Notes under the pieces: model-generated
What the model was told of the DNA's origin: nothing
What the model saw: the letters and a program-made list of their open reading frames with translations, nothing else
Databases searched by the model: none
Program-made: the position numbers and the translations under genes
NCBI RefSeq assembly: GCF_013410405.1
Contig: NZ_JACCFK010000001.1
Coordinates: 3,596,001 to 3,660,000, forward strand
Source: Amycolatopsis endophytica
Lineage (GTDB): Bacteria > Actinomycetota > Actinomycetes > Mycobacteriales > Pseudonocardiaceae
Length of the DNA: 64,000 nucleotides
Direction of reading: 5' to 3'
Part shown: positions 55,451 through 64,000 of the stretch, in pieces
Layout: each line of letters starts with the position of its first letter
Numbering within the stretch: the stretch's first letter is position 1

Positions 55451-55882
55451 CTAGCCGTCCCGCCCGCTTCCCCCCAGGCCCATCGGCTGTAACGCGTCCC
55501 AGCCGAGCCAGTCGCCGTCCAGCCGCTGCGCGAGCCCGGCCATCCGCGCGCGCTCCTGGGCGCAGTGCAGCGCGTCGAGCTTCTGCACCCGCAGCGCGTG
55601 CACCCGAACGGGTCCCCCGGAATCCGGTCCGGGGCGCAGTTCCCACCCGTCCTGGGCGAGGATCGACGCGGCCTCGGTGACCCGATCCGGTGGCAGTACG
55701 AGGTGATGGCGCAGAATCGCCGGTTCGTCCTCCCGCCAGTTCTGTGATCTCCCCAGCACAGTGGAGTCGGCCTCGGCGACGTCGAACGCCTCGGCGACCA
55801 CGACGACACCCTCGGTGTCCGGGGTCAGCTCCGGCCCGCCACGCTTTCGCAGCAGGTCACGCACCCGATCGAAGAAACTCAC
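55451..55882 (-). CDS. conserved hypothetical protein
   Basis: A 143-residue soluble protein starting [19 protein letters not shown] and with [20 protein letters not shown] followed by QDGWELRPG. The last pattern, a helix followed by DGWE-type strand, loosely recalls the RraB/DUF695-like ferredoxin fold, but this is weak. No catalytic residues stand out. The GTG start is 96 bp from the ctaE start on the other strand. It is probably transcribed together with the receiver-like gene and trpD. Confidence 0.75.
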   Translation of the reverse strand: MSFFDRVRDLLRKRGGPELTPDTEGVVVVAEAFDVAEADSTVLGRSQNWREDEPAILRHHLVLPPDRVTEAASILAQDGWELRPGPDSGGPVRVHALRVQKLDALHCAQERARMAGLAQRLDGDWLGWDALQPMGLGGSGRDG

Positions 55883-55978
55883 GCCCTGATCCTCACCCTC
55901 CGCGTTCGTCGCTGTGACCAACACCCCCGGCGTGGCGTGCCGGACCCGACCAAGCAGGTCGCTTCGCAGGGAGACATA

Positions 55979-56608
55979 ATGCGACCCGTGACAACGGCAG
56001 CTCCCACCATCAGCCAGCGGGTGCACTCGCTGAACCGGCCGAACATGGTCAGTGTCGGCACGATCGTGTGGCTCTCCAGCGAGCTCATGTTCTTCGCCGG
56101 GCTGTTCGCGATGTTCTTCACGGTCAAGGCGCAGAACGACACCGGGATCTGGCCGCCGATCAACCCGGCGACCGACGAGCCCATCCACCTCAACATCCCG
56201 TACGCGCTGCCCTTCACCATCATCCTGGTGGCGTCGTCGTTCACCTGCCAGCTCGGCGTGTTCGCCGCCGAGCGCGGTGACGTCTACGGGTTGCGCCGCT
56301 GGTACGTCATCACCCTGATCATGGGTGCGATCTTCGTCGGCGGTCAGGTCGGCGAGTACGTGAACCTGATCCACGAGGGCGTGACCATCCCGTCCGGGTC
56401 GTGGGGCACCGTGTTCTTCTTGGCGACCGGCTTCCACGGTCTGCACGTGGTGGGTGGTCTGGTCGCCTTCGTCTTCTTGCTCATCCGCACCAAGCTGAGC
56501 AAGTTCACCCCCGCGCAGGCGACCTCGGCGATCGTCGTGTCCTACTACTGGCACTTCGTCGACATCGTGTGGATCGGCCTGTTCGCGGTCATCTACATCA
56601 TCCCGTGA
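55979..56608 (+). CDS. ctaE: cytochrome c oxidase subunit III
   Basis: A 209-residue membrane subunit of the aa3 oxidase with five helices, the short form that lacks the first two. It includes [59 protein letters not shown] and the closing [20 protein letters not shown], all strongly conserved in the family. The ATG at 55979 has AGGGAG 6 bp upstream; a GTG 14 codons earlier would add a tail not seen in relatives. It leads the ctaE-qcrCAB operon. Confidence 0.95.
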   Translation: MRPVTTAAPTISQRVHSLNRPNMVSVGTIVWLSSELMFFAGLFAMFFTVKAQNDTGIWPPINPATDEPIHLNIPYALPFTIILVASSFTCQLGVFAAERGDVYGLRRWYVITLIMGAIFVGGQVGEYVNLIHEGVTIPSGSWGTVFFLATGFHGLHVVGGLVAFVFLLIRTKLSKFTPAQATSAIVVSYYWHFVDIVWIGLFAVIYIIP

Positions 56609-56650
56609 CCGCGCCCAGCGGCCTGAACTGACAGCAAGGGTTGCCGAAGA

Positions 56651-57469
56651 ATGACCACCAGCAAGAATTCCTCCAGGCGCCGCTTCGGTGCCCGCACCAA
56701 GCTGCGCCGCCGCCTCGCGGGCGCGCTGGCGCTCGGTGTGGCGCTGGTCGGCGCCGGACTGGGCTACGCGCTCCTGGTGCCGCAGCCGCAGACCGCGCAG
56801 GCGCAGGACGAGCCCGCGCAGCTGCGCCTGGGCCAGCAGGTCTACAACAACAGCTGCATCAGCTGCCACGGGTCGAACCTGCAGGGCGTGGAGGACCGCG
56901 GGCCGAGCCTGATCGGCGTCGGCGACGCGGCCGTGTACTTCCAGACCTCGTCCGGCCGGATGCCCGCCGTGCGCCAGGAGGCCCAGGCCGAGCGGAAGCC
57001 GCCGAAGCTGACCCCGGAGGAGATCGACGCCGTCGGCGCCTACGTCCAGGCCAACGGCGGCGGCCCGGAGCGGCCCGCCGAGTCCGGTGAGGCGCTGCGC
57101 GGGGACAACCCGGCGCGCGGTGGCGAGCTGTTCCGCCTCAACTGCGCGTCGTGCCACAACTTCACCGGCCAGGGCGGCGCCCTCTCGGCCGGGAAGTTCG
57201 CGCCGGAGCTGGGACCGGCCAGCGAGGAGCAGATCTACACCGCGATGCTCACTGGTCCGCAGAACATGCCGAAATTCTCCGACCGGCAGCTCACGCCGGA
57301 GGAGAAGGAGGACATCGTCGCCTACGTCAAGTCCGTGTCCGACGGGAACAACAACCCGGGCGGTCTGGGCCTGGGCGGGCTCGGCCCGGCCTCCGAGGCG
57401 CTCGTCGCGTGGATCGTCGGCATCGGCGCGATCGTCGGCGTGACTTTGTGGATTGGATCGAGGGCATGA
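56651..57469 (+). CDS. qcrC: dihaem cytochrome c subunit of bcc complex
   Basis: A 272-residue membrane-anchored dihaem cytochrome c. An N-terminal signal-anchor ([20 protein letters not shown]) precedes two class-I haem c domains: CISCH (Cys69, Cys72, His73) and CASCH (Cys165, Cys168, His169). The axial Met residues are in GRMPAV and QNMPKF. A C-terminal helix ([20 protein letters not shown]) anchors it. The second haem passes electrons straight to CuA of CtaC, replacing soluble cytochrome c. The stop overlaps the qcrA ATG by 4 bp. Confidence 0.96.
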   Translation: MTTSKNSSRRRFGARTKLRRRLAGALALGVALVGAGLGYALLVPQPQTAQAQDEPAQLRLGQQVYNNSCISCHGSNLQGVEDRGPSLIGVGDAAVYFQTSSGRMPAVRQEAQAERKPPKLTPEEIDAVGAYVQANGGGPERPAESGEALRGDNPARGGELFRLNCASCHNFTGQGGALSAGKFAPELGPASEEQIYTAMLTGPQNMPKFSDRQLTPEEKEDIVAYVKSVSDGNNNPGGLGLGGLGPASEALVAWIVGIGAIVGVTLWIGSRA

Positions 57470-58623
57470 GCAGCGCAGACACCCCGGGGCGCGAAACCGC
57501 GCAGCCGTCCGAGGCCGAACTGGCCGAGATGGACCGTGACCAGCTGGTCCAGCTGGGCACCAAGCTCGACGGCGTCGAGATCGTCGACTACCCGGAACCG
57601 TGGCCCGTCAAGGGCACCCGCGCCGAGAAGCGCGCCGAGCGCGTCATCGCGCTGTGGTTCACCATCGCCGCGCTGGCCGGACTGGGCTTCCTGGTCACCA
57701 TCTGCTGGCCGGAGTGGTGGGAGTACAGGGCTCCGGACACCGGTGAGTACGAGAAGTACGCGCTCTACACCCCGGTGCTGGGCTTCACGCTCGGCCTGTC
57801 GATCCTCGCGCTGGGCATCGGCGTGCTGCTCTACACCAAGCGGTTCATCCCGAGTGAGCTCGCGGTGCAGGAGCGGCACGACGGCGACGGCAAGGGCTCG
57901 GCCGAGATCGACCGCAAGACGATCGTCGCGCAGCTCGCCGACGCGGGCAACCGCAGCACGATCGCCCGCCGCTCGCTGGTCAAGCGCACCGCGGGCCTCG
58001 GCGCCGGTGTGATGGGGCTGGGCCTGGTCGCACTCCCGGTCGCCTCGTTCATCAAGAACCCGTGGGCGGACCCGGACTCGAAGGACAACCTGGCCCACAC
58101 CCCGTGGAAGCCGGAGCACCCCGGTGAGGTCGTCTACCTGCGCCGCTACACCGGCAAGTCGGACGAGGTCGTCCTGCTCCGCCCGGAGGACCTGGACGCG
58201 GGCGGCATGGAGACGGTCTACCCGTTCCGCGAGACCGACCGCGAGGACCACGAGGCGCTGGCCGGGATCTTCATGCGGGCGGACAGCCCGGTCATGCTGA
58301 TCCGCCTGCGGCCGGAGGACGCCCAGCGGGTGGTCAAGCGCGAGGGCCAGGAAGACTTCAACTTCGGCGACTACTACGCCTACACGAAGATCTGCAGCCA
58401 CGTCGGCTGCCCGACCTCGCTGTACGAGCAGCGGACCAACCGGATCCTCTGCCCGTGCCACCAGTCGCAGTTCGACGCCCTGCACTACGCGAAGCCCATC
58501 TTCGGCCCGGCGACGCGGGCACTTGCACAGTTGCCCATCACGGTCAACGATGAGGGATACTTCGTGGCGCGGGGCGACTTCATCGAGCCCGTCGGCCCCG
58601 CTTACTGGGAGCGCAAGTCATGA
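57466..58623 (+). CDS. qcrA: Rieske iron-sulfur subunit of bcc complex
   Basis: A 385-residue actinobacterial Rieske protein with three helices: two in the extended N-terminal part ([39 protein letters not shown]) and one before the Rieske domain ([18 protein letters not shown]). The 2Fe-2S ligands are Cys310 and His312 (CSHVGC) and Cys329 and His332 (CPCH), with Cys315 and Cys331 as the disulfide. A twin-arginine-like RRSLVKR precedes the third helix, agreeing with Tat/Sec co-insertion known for this family. ATGA overlaps tie it to qcrC and qcrB. Confidence 0.96.
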   Translation: MSSADTPGRETAQPSEAELAEMDRDQLVQLGTKLDGVEIVDYPEPWPVKGTRAEKRAERVIALWFTIAALAGLGFLVTICWPEWWEYRAPDTGEYEKYALYTPVLGFTLGLSILALGIGVLLYTKRFIPSELAVQERHDGDGKGSAEIDRKTIVAQLADAGNRSTIARRSLVKRTAGLGAGVMGLGLVALPVASFIKNPWADPDSKDNLAHTPWKPEHPGEVVYLRRYTGKSDEVVLLRPEDLDAGGMETVYPFRETDREDHEALAGIFMRADSPVMLIRLRPEDAQRVVKREGQEDFNFGDYYAYTKICSHVGCPTSLYEQRTNRILCPCHQSQFDALHYAKPIFGPATRALAQLPITVNDEGYFVARGDFIEPVGPAYWERKS

Positions 58624-60293
58624 GTTCACTGACCACGCCGACGAGGGGTTCCAACCTCCTGGAACGGCAGGCCGCCGAGGCCGCGAACAACGCCGACCAG
58701 CGGTACCGCCTGGCCAAGGGCCTGCGGCACCAGATGAACAAGGTCTTCCCGACCCACTGGTCGTTCCTGCTCGGTGAGATCGCGCTCTACAGCTTCATCG
58801 TCGTGCTCATCACGGGTGTCTACCTGACCCTGTTCTTCGATCCGTCGATGACCGAGGTCGTCTACAACGGGCCGTTCAAGAACCTGCAGGGCGTCGAGAT
58901 GTCCCGCGCGTTCCAGACGACCCTGGAGATCTCGTTCGAGGTCCGCGGTGGTCTCTTCGTCCGCCAGCTGCACCACTGGGCCGCGCTGGTGTTCGTCGCG
59001 GCGATGATGGTGCACATGTTCCGGATCTTCTTCACCGGAGCGTTCCGCCGCCCGCGCGAGGCCAACTGGATCGTCGGCGCGCTGCTGCTGATCCTGGGCA
59101 TGTTCGAGGGCTTCTTCGGCTACTCGCTGCCGGACGACCTGCTCTCCGGCACCGGTATCCGCGCCACCCTGTCGGGGATCGTGCTCTCGGTGCCGGTCAT
59201 GGGCACCTGGCTGCACTGGGCGCTGTTCGGCGGGGAGTTCCCCGGCGACGAGATCGTGCCGCGCATGTACACGCTGCACATCCTGCTGCTGCCGGGCATC
59301 ATGCTGGCGCTGGTCGGTGTGCACCTGGCGCTGGTCTGGTACCAGAAGCACACCCAGTTCCCGGGTGTGCGGCGCAAGGAGACCAACGTCGTCGGCGTCC
59401 GGATCGTGCCGGTGTTCGCCGCGAAGGCCGGGGCGTTCTTCGTCATCGTCACCGGTGTCCTGGCGATCATGGCGGGTGTCTTCCAGATCAACCCGATCTG
59501 GAACCTGGGGCCGTACAACCCGGGGCAGGTGTCCGCGGGTTCGCAGCCGGACTGGTACCTGGCGTGGGCGGACGGTCTGCTGCGGATCTTCCCCGCGTGG
59601 GAGCTCTACCTGGGCAACTACACGGTCCCGGCGGTGTTCTTCGCCGGTGCGGTCTGGATGCCGGTGCTGTTCGCCCTGCTCATCGGGTACCCGTTCCTCG
59701 AACGGAAGCTGTCCGGCGACACCGCTCACCACAACCTGCTCCAGCGCCCGCGTGACGCGCCGGTCCGTACCTCGATCGGCATGATGGCGCTGTCGTTCTT
59801 CATGATCATCGAGCTGTCCGGGTTCAACGACATCATCGCGGACAAGTTCATGATCTCGCTGAACGCGACGACGTGGGCGGGCCGGATCGGGATCCTGGTG
59901 GTGCCGCCGCTGGCGTACTTCATCACCTACCGGATCTGCCTCGGCCTCCAGCGGGCCGACCGTGAGGTGCTGGAGCACGGCATCGAGACGGGCATCATCA
60001 AGCGCCTGCCGCACGGTGAGTTCATCGAGATCCACCAGCCGCTGGGCGGGGTGGACAGCCACGGCCACGCCGTTCCGCTGGAGTACCAGGGTTCGGCGGT
60101 GCCGAAGAAGATGAACAAGCTCGGCGCGGCCGGACGCGCGGTGCCGGGCACGATGCTGGCGCCGGACCCGGCCGAGGAGACCGCGGCGCTCGACCGCGCC
60201 CGCGGCGATGGCCACCACGGCAACGGGCACGGCAACGGCGAGGTCCCGTCCAAGGGCGAGGTGCCTGCGGGCTGGACGACGCCCGACCAGTAG
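58620..60293 (+). CDS. qcrB: cytochrome b subunit of bcc complex
   Basis: A 557-residue cytochrome b with eight core helices and the haem-ligand His pairs, one set in [21 protein letters not shown] and the others in the fourth helix region. The quinol-oxidation site motif is [11 protein letters not shown], and [13 protein letters not shown] corresponds to the PEW-type loop (here PDW, as in actinobacteria). The C-terminal extension after residue 450 ends in a His/Gly/Asn-rich, low-complexity tail. It is the target subunit of Q203-type inhibitors in mycobacteria. The gene is last in ctaE-qcrCAB and ends at a strong terminator. Confidence 0.97.
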   Translation: MSSLTTPTRGSNLLERQAAEAANNADQRYRLAKGLRHQMNKVFPTHWSFLLGEIALYSFIVVLITGVYLTLFFDPSMTEVVYNGPFKNLQGVEMSRAFQTTLEISFEVRGGLFVRQLHHWAALVFVAAMMVHMFRIFFTGAFRRPREANWIVGALLLILGMFEGFFGYSLPDDLLSGTGIRATLSGIVLSVPVMGTWLHWALFGGEFPGDEIVPRMYTLHILLLPGIMLALVGVHLALVWYQKHTQFPGVRRKETNVVGVRIVPVFAAKAGAFFVIVTGVLAIMAGVFQINPIWNLGPYNPGQVSAGSQPDWYLAWADGLLRIFPAWELYLGNYTVPAVFFAGAVWMPVLFALLIGYPFLERKLSGDTAHHNLLQRPRDAPVRTSIGMMALSFFMIIELSGFNDIIADKFMISLNATTWAGRIGILVVPPLAYFITYRICLGLQRADREVLEHGIETGIIKRLPHGEFIEIHQPLGGVDSHGHAVPLEYQGSAVPKKMNKLGAAGRAVPGTMLAPDPAEETAALDRARGDGHHGNGHGNGEVPSKGEVPAGWTTPDQ

Positions 60294-60302
60294 TCACACG
60301 AT

Positions 60303-60345
60303 CACGGCGAAGGGCCCCGGCGCGATTCCGGGGCCCTTCGCCGTG
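60303..60345. terminator. bidirectional terminator after qcrB
   Basis: A perfect 18-bp stem, cacggcgaagggccccgg with its complement at 60328-60345, has a 7-nt loop. It lies 9 bp past the qcrB stop and 6 bp before the stop of the convergent Lrp-like gene. Confidence 0.85.
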
Positions 60346-60351
60346 CGTGGG

Positions 60352-60639
60352 TCAGTCGGCGTCCTCGACACCGATCGCGAACGCCGATTCGGTGTCGGCG
60401 GTCGAATAGGACCGGAACGCGATGTGCGTGTCGGTGTCGATCACCCCGGTGACCTTGCCGATCTTCGCCGGGATGAGGTCGGCGAGTTCCTCGTGGGCGT
60501 GCACGCGCACGATCGCAATCAGATCGACGTCGCCGGCGCACGAGTACACCTCCGCCACACCGTCGATGTCGGCGATCGCCTGCGCTGTCTCCGGGATGCT
60601 GTCCGCCACGGCGTGAACCAGCACGATCGCGGTGATCAC
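60352..60639 (-). CDS. stand-alone Lrp/AsnC ligand-binding (RAM) domain protein
   Basis: A 95-residue protein that is only the alpha-beta ligand-binding half of Lrp/AsnC regulators: AIVLVHAVADSIPETAQAI, VAEVYSCAGDVDLIAIVRVH and GVIDTDTHIAFRSYS. No helix-turn-helix is present. Such proteins bind amino acids or join other Lrp oligomers. The GTG start has GAGGAGG 6 bp upstream. It lies 53 bp downstream of the DnaQ/UvrC-like gene on the same strand and may be co-transcribed with it. Confidence 0.9.
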   Translation of the reverse strand: MITAIVLVHAVADSIPETAQAIADIDGVAEVYSCAGDVDLIAIVRVHAHEELADLIPAKIGKVTGVIDTDTHIAFRSYSTADTESAFAIGVEDAD

Positions 60640-60692
60640 TCGCGTCCTCCTCGCGTGAATGGGTAGCGCGGCGATCGTAGCTCCCCGCGCGA

Positions 60693-62402
60693 TCAGACGG
60701 CCTGTTCGAGCGAAACCGCGGTGGTGACCTGCTCCAGCCACCCGCGCCACGGCCCCGCGCCGCGGGCGGGCTCGGACCACGGCACCGCCGTCCGGACCAG
60801 CCGGACGCCGGGCCGCGTGAGCCAGCGCAGCAGGATCGAGGTCTCCTCAGCGGGCGCCCCGTACAGCGGGCCAGGCCCCGGCTCGACGGTTTCGGCCGCG
60901 GCCACCAGCTGCTCGACCACCGGCATCGGTGGCACTCCGCGCCGCGCCACGCCAGCCGAGGCGAGCCGGCCGTGCCGGATCACCGCGAACTCCCAGCCCC
61001 GGTCGCCGTCCGGGGAGGCCGCGACCATCTCGGGGATCGCGGCGAGCGCGGACAGCCGGTGCGCGCGGTCGACCGCGCGCACGAGGACAGCCAGCTCGTC
61101 CCGCCGCCGGGCCGCCTGTTCGAAGTGCTCGGCACCGGACAGCTCGTCGAGCTGGCGTCGCGCCGAGTCCAGCGGACCGGTGCCCCGCCCCGAGACCAGG
61201 TCGACGATCGCGTCCACGCTCGGGAAGTACTCTTCGACGCTCTGCCGTCCCGCGCACGGCGCCCCGCAGCGGCCCAGCTCCGCCAGCGCGCACGGTCTGC
61301 CGGATGGCGCGTGCGCGGAGATCCGTTGCGTGCAGGTGCGCAGGCCGGTGGCGCTCGCCAGGGCGTCCGCGGCGATCTTGGCCGTCATCTGCGACGAGAA
61401 CGGACCGAGCGCGCCGTCCTTGGGCAGCCGCACCACCGACAGGCGCGGGAACGCCTCGTCGGTCAGCACGATCCACCACGACTTGCGCGGGTTCTTCGAA
61501 CGCCGGTTGTACGACGGTCGGTGCGCCGCCAGCAGCCGCAGCTCACGGATCTGGGCCTCCAGCGCGTGGCTGCACTCGATGCCGTCCACCCGGTCGGCGA
61601 GCGCGACCATCTCCCGGATGCGGCCGCGGCTCTCGGAACCGGTGAAGTACTGCCGCACCCGGCGGCGCAGGTTGCGGGCCGTGCCGACGTAGAGCACCTC
61701 GTCGCCGGGGCCGCGGAACAGGTACACGCCCGGCCGCTCCGGCAGGTCGGCCGCCATCCCGCGTTTGCGCCGTTGCGCCGGCGTCACCTCGGGCAGGTAG
61801 TCGAGCAGCTCCTCCAGCGACTGCACGCCCACGTTGCCGACGCGCTCCAGCAGTGCGTGCAGCACGTGGACGGTGGCGCGGGCGTCCTCCAGCGCGCGGT
61901 GGTTCGGCGTGACCGGCGACCCGAACAGGGCGGCCAGCGCGGACAGCCGGAAGCTCGGGCTGTCCTGCCGCGTCAGCACCCGGCGCGCGAGCCGCACCGT
62001 GCACACGACGGCCGGTTTCGGCCAGGGATAGCCGTGGTGCAGGCACGCCGCGCGCAGGAACGACGTGTCGAACGGCGCGTTGTGGGCGACCAGCACGGCG
62101 CCTGCCGCGAACTCGAGGAAAGCGGGCAGCACCCGGTCGATGCGGGGCGCGTCGTGCAGCATCGTCGTGGTGATGCCGGTGAGGGCGACGATCTGCGGTG
62201 GGATCGGCGCGCCGGGGTCGACGAGGGTGGCGAACTCACCCAGCACCTCACCGCCGCGCACCTTGACCGCCCCGATCTCGGTGATCCCGTCCTGGCCCGG
62301 CTTGGTGCCGGTGGTCTCCAGGTCGAACACCACGAACGTGGCCTCCCGTAGCGGCGTGCCGAGCTCGTCGAAGGTCAGTTGCGCGCGGTCCGCCAGTTGC
62401 AT
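60693..62402 (-). CDS. DnaQ-like exonuclease fused to GIY-YIG/UvrC-like domain
   Basis: A 569-residue fusion corresponding to M. tuberculosis Rv2191. Residues about 18-190 form a DEDD exonuclease: FDLETTG (Asp27, Glu29), HNAPFDTSFLRA and NHRALEDARA, giving the DEDDh set. From about 222 comes a GIY-YIG domain (GVYLFRGPGDEVLYVGTARN; RRRVRQYF), followed by UvrC-like sequence (NPRKSWWIVLTDEAFPRLSVV), a Cys-containing stretch, and a helical UVR-like segment (ARRQLDELSGAEHFEQAARR). The RNase H-like C-terminal half of UvrC is not present. ATG at 62402 is preferred, with AAGGTG 6 bp upstream. It should act on damaged or flapped DNA; direct evidence is lacking for the family. Confidence 0.93.
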   Translation of the reverse strand: MQLADRAQLTFDELGTPLREATFVVFDLETTGTKPGQDGITEIGAVKVRGGEVLGEFATLVDPGAPIPPQIVALTGITTTMLHDAPRIDRVLPAFLEFAAGAVLVAHNAPFDTSFLRAACLHHGYPWPKPAVVCTVRLARRVLTRQDSPSFRLSALAALFGSPVTPNHRALEDARATVHVLHALLERVGNVGVQSLEELLDYLPEVTPAQRRKRGMAADLPERPGVYLFRGPGDEVLYVGTARNLRRRVRQYFTGSESRGRIREMVALADRVDGIECSHALEAQIRELRLLAAHRPSYNRRSKNPRKSWWIVLTDEAFPRLSVVRLPKDGALGPFSSQMTAKIAADALASATGLRTCTQRISAHAPSGRPCALAELGRCGAPCAGRQSVEEYFPSVDAIVDLVSGRGTGPLDSARRQLDELSGAEHFEQAARRRDELAVLVRAVDRAHRLSALAAIPEMVAASPDGDRGWEFAVIRHGRLASAGVARRGVPPMPVVEQLVAAAETVEPGPGPLYGAPAEETSILLRWLTRPGVRLVRTAVPWSEPARGAGPWRGWLEQVTTAVSLEQAV

Positions 62403-62483
62403 GATCGGCACCTTAGGGAGGGGGACCGACAATCCCGGGCGGCGCGACCGGTGATCGTTACCGAAGCGGACTACCCTGGATGG

Positions 62484-63854
62484 ATGTTCCCCTCAGTGCA
62501 CGCCGAAGAGCCCGAAGACCCCGGTCTCCGGGCCGCCTCGGCGGGCACGGGCGCGGAAGCGGACGGGAAGTCCGTGACCTGGCGCGAACTGCCCGAGCCG
62601 GTGCGCGCGCGGCTCGCCGAGCTGGCGGCGGAGGCACTGGGGAAGATCCCGCGCATCGACATCCCGCAGCAGTTGCGGCCCGTGGCGAAGTTCGCGCCGG
62701 CGAAACGGGCCAAGCTCGGCGGTGCGGCGTTGCTCACGACACTGGAGGACTCCACCGCGTTCCGCACCGCCGTCCTGGAGTGGGTGCGCGAGTACCGGCC
62801 CGACGCGCTCGACCCCAACGTCCCGGACCCGGTCGCCGCGGCGGTGGCGGCGGTCCTGCTGGGGGAGTCGAGTGCCGCCACCCGGGTGCGGCTGGTGGTC
62901 AAGAACGCGGCGGAGACGGCGCTGCGGGCCGAGCGGGACGCGGCGGTGGCGCGCAGCCAGCGTCTGGAGGCCGAGCTGGCCCGCGTGCGCGACGAGCTGG
63001 CCGAGGCGCTGGCGGCGGTCGAGGGGGCGCGGCAGGAACGCGAGGACGAGCTGACCAAGCTCCGCAACCGGCTCCGCGAGCAGGGCACGCAGCTGCGGAC
63101 GGCCAAGGACATGGCTGAGCAGGCGCGTGAACGGCTCGCGGGCGCCGACGTGAAGCGTGCCGAGGAGGTCGCCGCCGTGACCGCTCAGCTGGAGCGTGAG
63201 CGCCAGCGAGCCGCGGCCGAGCGGACCAGGGCCGAGCGCGCGACGGCGGACGCGGAGATCGCGCGCCAGTCCGCGAAGGAGGCACGCGAGGCGGACGAGG
63301 TCCGGCTTTCGCTGCTCGTGGACACCCTGCAGGGTGCGGTCTCGGGCCTGCGACGGGAACTGTCGCTGGACACCAGCTCCCGGCGGCCCGCGGACTCCGT
63401 GCACGGCGCCACGCCGGGCACCGGCGCGGGACGGCAGGTGCGGGACCCGGCGGTGCTGGACAGGTTGCTCGCGCTGCCCAGCGTCCACCTGATCGTCGAC
63501 GGCTACAACGTCACCAAGACCGGCTACCCGGAGCTGACGCTGGCGGATCAGCGCAACCGGCTGGTCCAGCAGCTCGGCGCGCTCGCGGCGCGGACGGGCG
63601 CGGAGGTCACGGTCGTGTTCGACGGGGCGGAGGTGTTGTCGGTGCCGACGGTGAGCGCGCGTGGCGTGCGCGTGCTGTTCTCCGACCCCGGGGTGATCGC
63701 GGACGACGTCATCCGGTCGCTGGTCGGTGCCGAGCCCGAGGGACGGCCGCTGGTGGTCGCCTCGACCGACCGCGGGGTGGCGGATTCGGTGCGCCGGTCC
63801 GGGGCGCATCCGGTGGCCTCGGCGGTGTTGCTGGCCCGTCTGGGACGGGTCTGA
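62484..63854 (+). CDS. NYN/PIN-domain RNA-binding protein with coiled coil
   Basis: A 456-residue protein. The N-terminal 120 residues are globular (LPEPVRARLAELAAEALGKI; RPVAKFAPAKRAKLGG). Residues about 140-280 form a long charged coiled coil (ERDAAVARSQRLEAELARV and similar). The C-terminal 150 residues are a NYN domain of the YacP/Rae1 type: LIVDGYNVTKTG near 338, VTVVFDGAEV, and VVASTDRGVADSVRRSG, with the acidic residues expected for a PIN-like nuclease. The ATG has a tacccT-type -10 (62472-62477) seven bases before it and no ribosome-binding site, so a leaderless start is likely; a GTG at 62451 is the alternative. It diverges from the DnaQ/UvrC-like gene. Confidence 0.88.
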   Translation: MFPSVHAEEPEDPGLRAASAGTGAEADGKSVTWRELPEPVRARLAELAAEALGKIPRIDIPQQLRPVAKFAPAKRAKLGGAALLTTLEDSTAFRTAVLEWVREYRPDALDPNVPDPVAAAVAAVLLGESSAATRVRLVVKNAAETALRAERDAAVARSQRLEAELARVRDELAEALAAVEGARQEREDELTKLRNRLREQGTQLRTAKDMAEQARERLAGADVKRAEEVAAVTAQLERERQRAAAERTRAERATADAEIARQSAKEAREADEVRLSLLVDTLQGAVSGLRRELSLDTSSRRPADSVHGATPGTGAGRQVRDPAVLDRLLALPSVHLIVDGYNVTKTGYPELTLADQRNRLVQQLGALAARTGAEVTVVFDGAEVLSVPTVSARGVRVLFSDPGVIADDVIRSLVGAEPEGRPLVVASTDRGVADSVRRSGAHPVASAVLLARLGRV

Positions 63855-64000
63855 AGAACTTTTTTCTGGCACGTTTTCGCTGGTCAGCGGGTTTTTACTG
63901 CGTCATTGGTCCATTCGTTCGATACACGATCCCGAAATTGTCGGTGGTCACTCGTACCGTGCATCCCAGCAAGATCGGACGGACTGCGAGGAGCCGGAAA
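63855..64000 (+). promoter_or_regulatory. AT-richer upstream region of a gene beyond the window
   Basis: The last 146 bp are less GC-rich than the genes around. A short hairpin, cgctg-gt-cagcg, followed by ggttttt at about 63877-63897, could terminate the NYN gene. The final bases, gcgaggagccggaaa, contain a good ribosome-binding site, so a plus-strand gene probably starts just past the edge. In mycobacteria the neighbour here (Rv2190c) is an NlpC/P60 cell-wall hydrolase, but that cannot be seen. Confidence 0.4.

Noticed and set aside
63855..64000. Cyclic-di-AMP (ydaO) riboswitch before a possible NlpC/P60 gene
   Set aside because: Such elements precede some actinobacterial cell-wall hydrolase genes, but I cannot find the conserved paired elements in these 146 bp, and the gene itself is outside the window.

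Overview
The window is high-GC actinobacterial DNA. It has strong G/C preference at third codon positions, many GTG and a few TTG starts, heavy use of 1- and 4-bp stop/start overlaps, an F420-type LLM oxidoreductase, an actinobacterial bcc:aa3 respiratory branch (qcrCAB, ctaC, ctaE, ctaF) and an M. tuberculosis-type adenosine kinase. Gene content and order, together with the intergenic repeats, suggest a Pseudonocardiaceae member, most probably Amycolatopsis-like; this is inferred without any database search. No rRNA, tRNA, CRISPR array or intact insertion sequence was seen.

Region 1 (1-13.8 kb) is accessory and catabolic. It starts with a translationally coupled trio on the minus strand: alpha/beta hydrolase, macrolide-type glycosyltransferase, alpha/beta hydrolase with a Cys nucleophile. 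Next is a sugar locus: an ABC importer (binding protein and two permeases, no ATPase) diverging from a LacI-family regulator and a GH3 beta-glycosidase, with two matching operator-like palindromes exactly 100 bp apart in the shared promoter region. A decayed two-component system, a coupled asparaginase/class V aminotransferase pair, and a TetR/SDR pair follow.

Region 2 (13.9-25.9 kb) holds dnaE (the replicative polymerase), ltrA, a sirtuin, an L,D-transpeptidase lipoprotein, a patatin-like lipase, an acyl-CoA dehydrogenase, cutC and a DedA protein.

Region 3 (26-63.9 kb) is a conserved actinobacterial chromosomal block that resembles M. tuberculosis Rv2218 to about Rv2191: lipA, lipB, a TIGR01777 epimerase, the E2 gene (sucB/dlaT), pepA, ilvE, cobT, a DUF3043 membrane protein, an ErpA/IscA-type protein, adoK, asnB, ctaC, ctaF, trpD, ctaE, qcrCAB and a DnaQ/GIY-YIG/UvrC-like protein. 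lpdA, local regulators and oxidoreductases are inserted among these. Lipoate synthesis (lipB, lipA) lies with its consumers E2 and E3, and the cytochrome bc1 complex lies with the oxidase subunits that it feeds.

The least ordinary part of region 3 is an insertion between adoK and asnB (47.6-50.3 kb), which are neighbours in mycobacteria. It carries two palindromic repeats and a three-gene minus-strand operon: a secreted protein with a C-terminal HNH-nuclease-like domain, a SMI1/KNR4 (SUKH)-like protein 9 bp downstream, and a small membrane-anchored protein. I read this as a candidate polymorphic toxin/immunity module. Several regulators sit next to clear symmetric operator candidates: LacI at 6.2 kb, TetR at 28.6 kb, TetR at 37.3 kb and MerR at 42.9 kb. 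Most convergent gene ends carry strong hairpin terminators.
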